A stretch of 64,000 nt of DNA, taken from positions 62,001 to 126,000 of the forward strand of contig CAKPBC010000003.1 of assembly GCA_934140155.1 (NCBI GenBank), in the 5' to 3' direction. Each line of letters begins with the position of its first letter. Position 1 is the first letter of the stretch. Source of the DNA: an uncultured Bacilli bacterium. Lineage in GTDB: Bacteria > Bacillota_I > Bacilli_A > RFN20 > CAG-826. Shown here one piece after another: positions 8,905-15,644 of the stretch. Both the position numbers and the translations under genes were made by a program. Below the pieces are notes generated by a model. The model was not told where the DNA came from and made no database searches. It saw nothing but the letters and a program-made list of their open reading frames with translations.

Positions 8905-8933
8905 TTGCATTCTAAAAAAAAGGATGATATACT
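8905..8933 (+). promoter_or_regulatory. Sigma-A promoter of the nitrogenase-like/importer operon
   Basis: TTGCAT (8905-8910) and TATACT (8928-8933) are separated by 17 bp. The predicted start near 8940 lies inside the first operator palindrome. Confidence 0.7.
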
Positions 8934-8935
8934 AT

Positions 8936-8951
8936 GTTAGTGCTGACTAAC
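8936..8951. promoter_or_regulatory. Operator-like palindrome 1 (GTTAGT-N4-ACTAAC)
   Basis: GTTAGTGCTGACTAAC is a perfect 6-bp dyad with a 4-bp centre, overlapping the predicted transcription start. The same dyad with a different centre occurs 53 bp downstream. This placement fits repression of initiation. Confidence 0.65.
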
Positions 8952-8988
8952 CAACAGATTTGTTAATTAGCTATTTTTTTGAAGCAAG

Positions 8989-9004
8989 GTTAGTTAATAC
9001 TAAC
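8989..9004. promoter_or_regulatory. Operator-like palindrome 2 (GTTAGT-N4-ACTAAC)
   Basis: GTTAGTTAATACTAAC has the same arms as palindrome 1. The 53-bp distance is close to five helical turns, so two regulator dimers could sit on the same DNA face. The core resembles the GTTAG/CTAAC halves of DtxR-type metal-repressor boxes, but the regulator cannot be named from this. Confidence 0.6.
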
Positions 9005-9028
9005 TAGATATGTTATAGCGTCTAGTTA
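9001..9028 (+). promoter_or_regulatory. Leader hairpin before the importer operon
   Basis: TAACTAGA and TCTAGTTA are perfect 8-nt arms around a 12-nt loop, ending 2 nt before the RBS AGAAGGAGG (9031-9039). The structure could affect RBS access or mRNA stability. It partly overlaps operator 2. Confidence 0.4.
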
Positions 9029-9045
9029 AAAGAAGGAGGAATAAA

Positions 9046-10041
9046 ATGAAACTAAAAAAAATTATTTCAAAAATCTGTGCTTGTTTATTTGTTGCTATTT
9101 CTGCAATAACATTATCATCTTGTAACGAAAAAAAGACTGAGGCATTACCAACTGTTCCAGTTTTAAGTGATACGAGAAGCGAAGAAATAGAAATGACAAC
9201 AATTAAAACGTTAAACGGGAAAGATGTGACTTATAACAAAAACACTAAAAATATTGTTGCATTATCAAACACTGGTGATTTATTAGCACTTGGTGTTAGA
9301 CCATTAGCGGTTGATGGTAATGCTAATAAATCAGGGTATGAAGAATTCTTTAAAGCAGTTGAAATATTAAATAATACTCAACCATTTGATCCAGAAGAAG
9401 TAATGAGTTATCGCCCTGAATTAATTTTAACTTATAATACTATGGATGAATCTAATATCGCTAAACTTGAAAAAATTGCACCAACGATTCCAGTATATTT
9501 TGATACATACGATTATACGAAAAGACTTACTTATCTAGGAGATATTTTAGGATTAAGTGAAAATGCTCAAACTATCATTGATTATTGCAAGAAAACTGAA
9601 GAAGTAGGATTACAAAAGATTAATGATTTAAAGATTCAAGATAAAAGTGTAACGGTTTATACTTATTATCAAGGATTAACAATACCACCAAACTATAAAG
9701 ATGCTTTTGTATTTAATCATATTCTTTACAATACTTTAAACTTAAAAATGTTACCAATTGTTAAAGACTTTTTAGATGATCAATCGCAACAAGCTTTTTC
9801 TCAAATTAGTAATGAAAAGTTAAAAGATTATGAAGGAGACTTAGTTATTTTTGCTGGAATTGGTGAAGCAAGTATCCCTGATACAGTAAAAACAAACGAA
9901 GGATTTAAAAGTTTAAAAGCAGTTAAAGAAAATAGAGTTGGCTGTATTGATATGATTTTATATTCATTTAAAGATGCTTTATATATGGAGGCTCAATATA
10001 ATCAAATTCTTGATGCTTTAAAGGTTGCTAGTCAAAATTAG
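9046..10041 (+). CDS. FecB/BtuF-type substrate-binding lipoprotein
   Basis: The 331-residue protein has a lipoprotein signal peptide with lipobox LSSC (C26). A periplasmic-binding-protein type 2 fold (FhuD/FecB/BtuF class) follows, with the typical entry NIVALSNTGDLLALGVRPLAVDGN and the hinge region SYRPELILTY. Such proteins bind ferric siderophores, heme or corrinoids outside the membrane and deliver them to a FecCD permease. It is the first gene of the ten-gene operon, with a strong RBS. The permease gene starts 1 nt after its stop. The ligand is not identifiable by eye. Confidence 0.85.
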   Translation: MKLKKIISKICACLFVAISAITLSSCNEKKTEALPTVPVLSDTRSEEIEMTTIKTLNGKDVTYNKNTKNIVALSNTGDLLALGVRPLAVDGNANKSGYEEFFKAVEILNNTQPFDPEEVMSYRPELILTYNTMDESNIAKLEKIAPTIPVYFDTYDYTKRLTYLGDILGLSENAQTIIDYCKKTEEVGLQKINDLKIQDKSVTVYTYYQGLTIPPNYKDAFVFNHILYNTLNLKMLPIVKDFLDDQSQQAFSQISNEKLKDYEGDLVIFAGIGEASIPDTVKTNEGFKSLKAVKENRVGCIDMILYSFKDALYMEAQYNQILDALKVASQN

Positions 10042-10042
10042 T

Positions 10043-11071
10043 ATGGAAACTAAAAAATTACAAAATAACCAAAAGTTTATTATCTTGTTAGTTAGCTCTC
10101 TTATTGCATTAGTTGTATTAATTGTTTTATCGATATTTATTGGAGCGGAAAAAAGTATAACTTTTAAAGATTTTGTTAATGCTTTGTTCCATTATAACGA
10201 AGAAAATTTTAATGAAACAATAATTAGGAATATAAGAATACCACGTTTAATAGCTGATATCATGGTTGGAGCATGTTTAGCTATAGCTGGCGCAATTATG
10301 CAAGGAACAACTAAAAATCCGATGGCGGACTCAGGAATCATGGGTATAAGCTCTGGCTCAGTATTCTCAATTATTGTAATAATGGTTTTCTTTCCTAATA
10401 TTTCTCGATTAGGAAGAATTGGATTTTCTTGTCTTGGTGCCTTAGTAGTTACACTTTTAATTTATACCGTAGCCTTTATTGGAAGAAAAGGACTAAGTAG
10501 TGATAGAATGGTTTTATCAGGCATGGCAATTTCTACTTTATTCTCATCGGTTTCTACGGCAATTGTTTTAAAAACAGGGCAAAGTGGTGAAATGATGAAA
10601 TATATGGCAGGAAGTGCCGCTAATACAATATGGTTAGATATTTATGTAAGTTTACCATTCTTTATTATTGCTTTAATTATTTCTATTGCTATATCTAGAT
10701 CATTAACTATTTTAAATTTAGGTGATGATGTATCTAAAGGATTAGGCAGTAATGTTACATTAATAAAAACTTTATCGACGATTGTTGTTTTAGTTTTATC
10801 GGCAATTGCGGTTGTAATAATAGGACCGGTAGGATATGTCGGTTTAATGGTACCACATATTGTCAGAAGTGTATGCGGTTGTGATTACCGCTATGTAATA
10901 CCAGGATGTGGACTATTAGGTGCGGCATTTGTCTTATTAGTTGACTTTATAGCTAAAAACATAATGCCAGGATTTGAATTCCCAATTGGGTTATTAATTA
11001 CAATAATTGGTGTTCCATTTTTCATCTATACATCAAGAAGAACAGATGAAAATGCTTTTAACGGAGGTTAG
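10043..11071 (+). CDS. FecCD-family ABC transporter permease (first subunit)
   Basis: The 342-residue membrane protein has about nine to ten hydrophobic segments and the FecCD signatures RIPRLIADIMVGACLAIAGA, MQGTTKNPMADSGIMG and GPVGYVGLMVPHIVR. It forms the channel of a siderophore/heme/B12-type importer with the next permease. The ATG at 10043 follows the binding-protein stop directly, which suggests translational coupling; a longer in-frame start at 10025 would overlap the upstream gene. Confidence 0.92.
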   Translation: METKKLQNNQKFIILLVSSLIALVVLIVLSIFIGAEKSITFKDFVNALFHYNEENFNETIIRNIRIPRLIADIMVGACLAIAGAIMQGTTKNPMADSGIMGISSGSVFSIIVIMVFFPNISRLGRIGFSCLGALVVTLLIYTVAFIGRKGLSSDRMVLSGMAISTLFSSVSTAIVLKTGQSGEMMKYMAGSAANTIWLDIYVSLPFFIIALIISIAISRSLTILNLGDDVSKGLGSNVTLIKTLSTIVVLVLSAIAVVIIGPVGYVGLMVPHIVRSVCGCDYRYVIPGCGLLGAAFVLLVDFIAKNIMPGFEFPIGLLITIIGVPFFIYTSRRTDENAFNGG

Positions 11072-11074
11072 TTT

Positions 11075-12088
11075 ATGAAAAAAAATAATGTGACTTCCTT
11101 AAAAAGAGGAGTAATAATTAATATTTTATTATTCGCTTTTTTATTAATTGTCTTTTTAGTAGGCTGTAATGTCGGTAAATATCACATGAGTGTTTTAGAG
11201 GTATTTAAAACATTAATTGGTAAAGGTGACAAATATTCTAATTTGGCGTTATTCTCATTCCGTTTACCACGTTTATGCTTAGCTTTATTAGTGGGAATAG
11301 GAATGGGAATGTCAGGAGTAGTAATGCAAAATTTATTACATAATGATTTAGCTTCTCCTGGAACTTTAGGAGTTTCTGATGGATCAGGATTATTTGTTAT
11401 TCTATATGTAGCTTTAGTTAAATCAAATAATTCTAATCCTCTAATGCTATCGATATTAGCTTTAATTGGTGGCTTATTATCATCGCTTATTATATTTCTG
11501 CTTTCCTATAAGAAAAAGAAAAACATTTCACCAACTCGTTTGATTATGACTGGTGTCGCTTGTAGCGCAGCTTATAGCGCAATCGGAACGATTATTATGT
11601 ATACGCTTGATCGAAATCAATTAGAGTTTTTACAGCGCTGGCAATCGGGTGAACTTTGGGGAACAGATTGGAATTATATTATTATTTTATTTGTTTGGCT
11701 ACTATTTTTTGGAGGACTTGTTTATAGTAAGTCTTATACATTAAACGCTATTAACATCGGCTATGACGTTGCTAAAGGAATAGGCGTAAATACTAAAGTT
11801 GACTTTATTATTTTAGCGATTGGCGCAGTTGCGATGAGTAGTGCCTCGGTTGCTTTTGGCGGAAATTTTTTCTTCCTAGGCTTAATAGGACCACACATTG
11901 CTAGGAAACTAGTGGGCGTTGATAGTCGAGTGCTATTTCTAGCAAGCGGTACGTGTTCCGCAATTATTATTTTAGTAGCAGATATGTTGGTTATGGGAGT
12001 TAATGCTTTCACAAATATCCCAACAGGTATATTTGTTTCAATACTTTCAGTACCATATTTTATATATTTATTAATAAAAAAGGAGTAG
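11075..12088 (+). CDS. FecCD-family ABC transporter permease (second subunit)
   Basis: The 337-residue multi-pass protein repeats the FecCD pattern: RLPRLCLALLVGIGMGMSG, MQNLLHNDLASPGTLG and FFLGLIGPHIARKLVG. It is clearly diverged from the first permease, so the channel is a heterodimer, as in FecCD or FhuB halves. The gaps to its neighbours are only 3 nt on either side. Confidence 0.92.
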   Translation: MKKNNVTSLKRGVIINILLFAFLLIVFLVGCNVGKYHMSVLEVFKTLIGKGDKYSNLALFSFRLPRLCLALLVGIGMGMSGVVMQNLLHNDLASPGTLGVSDGSGLFVILYVALVKSNNSNPLMLSILALIGGLLSSLIIFLLSYKKKKNISPTRLIMTGVACSAAYSAIGTIIMYTLDRNQLEFLQRWQSGELWGTDWNYIIILFVWLLFFGGLVYSKSYTLNAINIGYDVAKGIGVNTKVDFIILAIGAVAMSSASVAFGGNFFFLGLIGPHIARKLVGVDSRVLFLASGTCSAIIILVADMLVMGVNAFTNIPTGIFVSILSVPYFIYLLIKKE

Positions 12089-12091
12089 ACT

Positions 12092-12901
12092 ATGGAAAAT
12101 TGTATTATAACTAATAATTTAAAAGTAGCGTATGATGACTATGTAGTCATTCCAAATTTTAATATAAAAATAAAAAAAGGAAAAATCACTTCAATTATTG
12201 GTGCAAATGGGTGTGGGAAATCCACTGTTTTAAAGGCAATTGGTCGAATTATAAAAAAAGAAGAAGGAAGTATTATTATTAATGATAAAGATATCTTTAC
12301 CATGAAAAATAAGGATATTGCTAAAGAAATGGCAATACTACCTCAAACACCAACCGCCCCTGGATCAATTACTTGTTTTGAATTAGTATCGTATGGAAGA
12401 TATCCTTATCAAAAAGGTTTAGGAAAACTATCACAAGAAGATAAAAAAGTCATTAATTGGGCTTTGAATGTGACAAATATGGAAGAATTTAAAAGTAGAA
12501 GTATTGCTTCATTATCAGGCGGACAAAGACAACGTGTTTGGATAGCTATGTCTTTAGCGCAACAAACTAATATCATTTTGCTTGATGAACCAACTACATA
12601 TTTAGATTTGAATCATCAACTTGAAGTATTAGAACTATTAAAAAAATTAAATAAAGAAGAAAATGTCACAATCGTTATGGTTTTACATGATTTAAACTTA
12701 GCTTGTAAGTATTCTGATTATTTACTTGCTATGAAAGATGGCCAAGTATTTGACTTTGGTTTTGCTAATGATGTATTTAATGAAAATATGTTAAAAGAAT
12801 GTTTTGCTATTGAAGGTGAAATTATTAAGGATCATAAAACTAATAAAAACGTTTGTGTTTCTTATGATTTATATAAGAAGGATAAGAAAAATGAAAATTA
12901 A
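12092..12901 (+). CDS. ABC transporter ATPase, FecE/FepC/BtuD type
   Basis: The 269-residue protein carries Walker A GANGCGKST (about residue 37), Q-loop LPQTPTAPGS, signature LSGGQRQRVW, Walker B IILLDEPTTYLD and the switch His in VLHDLN. It powers the FecCD channel. Its end overlaps the start of the next lipoprotein gene by 11 nt, tying the importer genes to the downstream lipoprotein and reductase genes. Confidence 0.94.
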   Translation: MENCIITNNLKVAYDDYVVIPNFNIKIKKGKITSIIGANGCGKSTVLKAIGRIIKKEEGSIIINDKDIFTMKNKDIAKEMAILPQTPTAPGSITCFELVSYGRYPYQKGLGKLSQEDKKVINWALNVTNMEEFKSRSIASLSGGQRQRVWIAMSLAQQTNIILLDEPTTYLDLNHQLEVLELLKKLNKEENVTIVMVLHDLNLACKYSDYLLAMKDGQVFDFGFANDVFNENMLKECFAIEGEIIKDHKTNKNVCVSYDLYKKDKKNEN

Positions 12902-14279
12902 ATATGTTTTATTAGTGGCAATACTTTTTTTAACATCATGTAGCAATAATGGAGTAAGAAAAGATTTTGGTATAACTGTAAATAATATTTCTATTAACTA
13001 TAATAACGAAAAAATAACTTCATTAAGCAAAACAGAAAACTTAGACAATATGCAAGATTTAAGTGATTTTATGGATTATGTAGTATTTACATCTAAAAAC
13101 GATGAAATTATATATACAAGTGTTACTGATTCATTTAAAAATAAGCTAAAAGAAGATATGACTTATTATTTTAAGTGGGCGGGGCAATATGGAATACTAG
13201 CGCATAATTTTATTAAAGGGTATGATGATACAAAAATTGATGAAAACTTAATTGGGGTATTTGGCTCAATTTCTACGTATGCTTTTAAATCATATACATT
13301 AAAATCTAATAATATAAAAGTACTTGATTATACTTATTACAATAACGTTTTAGTAAATACGAAAAAGAATGATTATACTTATTTAGATTTACCGCTTTAT
13401 AAATTTAATAAAGGATTTATTAATGTAAGTAATAGTGAACAATTATTTTATGCTTTGGCTAATAAGTATTACCCAATACCTATAAGCGGATCATCCGCTG
13501 AAAAGTTATTTAATAAAATGATTTCAATAGTTTATCGCATTGTTCCATCATTAAGTATGAATGAATACGAAATATTTAATAACATATTCAATTATATTAT
13601 TAATGAAAACACCTATGATTATGATTCTTTTAATTATAAAGACAGCCAACATACAGATTATGAATGTTATTTCTTAGATGGAATATTTAATAATAAAAAT
13701 GCCGTTTGTGACGGAATAGTAAAAGCACTAGTGTCATTATTAAATTTATTTAATATTGATGCTTATCATATTGGAGCTGTTTATAATAATGCTGGACATG
13801 CTTATGCATACGTTAAAGTAAATGATAATTACTATTTGTCTTGTCCAACGAGTTCAAGTAGTGTTTATAAGTTAAACAATCAAAAATATCATTATCATAC
13901 ATATTCATATATGTTAACTAATTATTATACTTCAAGTAAAACTTGGCATTATGAAAGTTTATGTCAAAGTCAATTAATAGACGCTTTAAAAACTATTACG
14001 CCATATGATTATTATTCAAATACAAAATTAAATATTGATGATAAGGAAATATCACTAAATATTACGAATAAAGAAGATGCTTTATTAATATTAAATGAAG
14101 TTAATAAAACCGCAATAAAAAATAATTATGTCATGCAAATTGAATTACTTGCGGATTATAACATTATAAATGAAGCGTTCAATGAATTTACCGCTAGCGC
14201 GAAAACAATAAAGATAAACAATGGCATGTTTAATAACAAAAAACTTTATACGTTTATCTTTAATGGAGAAAATTTATGA
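12891..14279 (+). CDS. Transglutaminase-like lipoprotein 1
   Basis: The 462-residue protein has a short lipoprotein signal (lipobox LTSC, C17). Its C-terminal half shows a transglutaminase/protease-like core: NAVCDGIVKALVSLL (Cys273), AGHAYAYV (His303) and NYYLSCPTS. In most members the last motif has an Asp in D-P-T; here Cys318 stands there. The ATG at 12891 is chosen for the signal peptide and for the RBS AAGAAGGAT. It is related to the next gene, suggesting tandem duplication. It would sit on the outer face of the membrane. Function unknown; peptide cleavage, crosslinking or ligand binding are possible. Confidence 0.65.
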   Translation: MKIKYVLLVAILFLTSCSNNGVRKDFGITVNNISINYNNEKITSLSKTENLDNMQDLSDFMDYVVFTSKNDEIIYTSVTDSFKNKLKEDMTYYFKWAGQYGILAHNFIKGYDDTKIDENLIGVFGSISTYAFKSYTLKSNNIKVLDYTYYNNVLVNTKKNDYTYLDLPLYKFNKGFINVSNSEQLFYALANKYYPIPISGSSAEKLFNKMISIVYRIVPSLSMNEYEIFNNIFNYIINENTYDYDSFNYKDSQHTDYECYFLDGIFNNKNAVCDGIVKALVSLLNLFNIDAYHIGAVYNNAGHAYAYVKVNDNYYLSCPTSSSSVYKLNNQKYHYHTYSYMLTNYYTSSKTWHYESLCQSQLIDALKTITPYDYYSNTKLNIDDKEISLNITNKEDALLILNEVNKTAIKNNYVMQIELLADYNIINEAFNEFTASAKTIKINNGMFNNKKLYTFIFNGENL

Positions 14280-15640
14280 AAAAGTTAAAAGTAATTATAT
14301 TATGTTTCATAACTTTATTAACAAGTTGTAGTAATAGCAATAGCGGTAATAAACCATCAATAAATCCGATTGAAAATTTAAATTTTATTGATAATTATAG
14401 CAATGAATTAATAACTCCTAGTAGAACATTATCCAATCGAAATGAACTTATATATGCTTTAGATTATATGGCTTTTTATAAAATCAAAGATAAGGTTTCT
14501 TATTATATAAATATTGATTACGCCACGACATTTTATAACATTTATAGTGAATTTAATAAAGCAATTAATTTAACGCAAATTGCTGATAATTATCCAAGTT
14601 ATTTAAACTATGATTTATATGATCAATACAAGATAATAACGGTTAGTTTATCAATTCAACCGCTTGCTATAAACAAGCCCACTAATATTGATACTAAAAG
14701 TATATTAATTATGGAATTTGATTATCTAAGTAACGTGAATAAAAGAGATGAATCATTTAATAGTTTTCCATTATTTTTAAATAATAAAGGTTTTATAAAT
14801 GTTAACGATAGCGAATCATTATGGTATGCAACATTATTAAATTATTATCCTAAGGTAAAAGAAGGAAGCACGGAAGAAAAAATATTTAATGAAGCCAAAA
14901 ATGTTTTAAGAAGAATTATTGATGATGATATGTCTGACTATACAAAAGTTAAACAAATCTACAATTATTTAACTAGTGAAATTAAATACGATTTCAATAC
15001 TGCTTATAGCGATATAAAAGTGTTGAATAAAGAACAATGCTATTACTTAGAAGGTGTGTTCTTAAATCATTACGCTGTTTGTGATGGTAAAAGCAAAGCA
15101 TTTGTCTTTCTATGTAAACTTGAAGGAATAGAAGCAGTTCGCTTAACAGATTTTAAAGATAACTTCTTAGGACATGCTTATAATTATGTGTGTGTATCCG
15201 ATAAATGGTACTTAACTTGCACCACATTTGGAAGTAATCGTTTAAAAATCAATGATGATTTAAGTATCGTTTTACCATCATATAATATGTTTTTAACAAA
15301 TCTAACAACACCTTATGAAAATGACTTTGGTTATGATTCTAAGATGTATGAAGATATAAAAAGCGCGGTTAGTGATGAACCATTTAATTATTTTAAAAAT
15401 GAAAATTTGATTATTAATAATGAATCAGAATTTATCACTCTTGTAGATAACACTATAAGTAAAACGCAATATGAGTATTTTGAAATAGAATTTCAAGATT
15501 TAAATAAAAATGATGATATGGTTTATGACTATATCGAAAACTTAAAAAATAAATACAACTTATATGATCTTTATTTAGTGAAAAATAGACCATATGAGGA
15601 TTATATATATGCTTGTATTTTTATAAAAAAAGGGGAATAG
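14276..15640 (+). CDS. Transglutaminase-like lipoprotein 2
   Basis: The 454-residue protein has lipobox LTSC (C18) and the same layout as its upstream neighbour: YAVCDGKSKAFVFL (Cys269), LGHAYNYV (His300) and KWYLTCTTFG, with Cys315 where the usual catalytic Asp lies. Shared motifs such as FINV(S/N)(N/D)SE before the core support a duplication. Its start codon overlaps the stop of the previous gene by 4 nt. It is probably surface exposed and part of the importer/reductase operon. Confidence 0.65.
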   Translation: MKKLKVIILCFITLLTSCSNSNSGNKPSINPIENLNFIDNYSNELITPSRTLSNRNELIYALDYMAFYKIKDKVSYYINIDYATTFYNIYSEFNKAINLTQIADNYPSYLNYDLYDQYKIITVSLSIQPLAINKPTNIDTKSILIMEFDYLSNVNKRDESFNSFPLFLNNKGFINVNDSESLWYATLLNYYPKVKEGSTEEKIFNEAKNVLRRIIDDDMSDYTKVKQIYNYLTSEIKYDFNTAYSDIKVLNKEQCYYLEGVFLNHYAVCDGKSKAFVFLCKLEGIEAVRLTDFKDNFLGHAYNYVCVSDKWYLTCTTFGSNRLKINDDLSIVLPSYNMFLTNLTTPYENDFGYDSKMYEDIKSAVSDEPFNYFKNENLIINNESEFITLVDNTISKTQYEYFEIEFQDLNKNDDMVYDYIENLKNKYNLYDLYLVKNRPYEDYIYACIFIKKGE

Positions 15641-15644
15641 AAAA

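Noticed and set aside
8934..9045. A cobalamin or other riboswitch in the importer leader.
   Set aside because: The leader is only about 105 nt, without a B12-box-like core. The paired DNA palindromes explain the pattern better.
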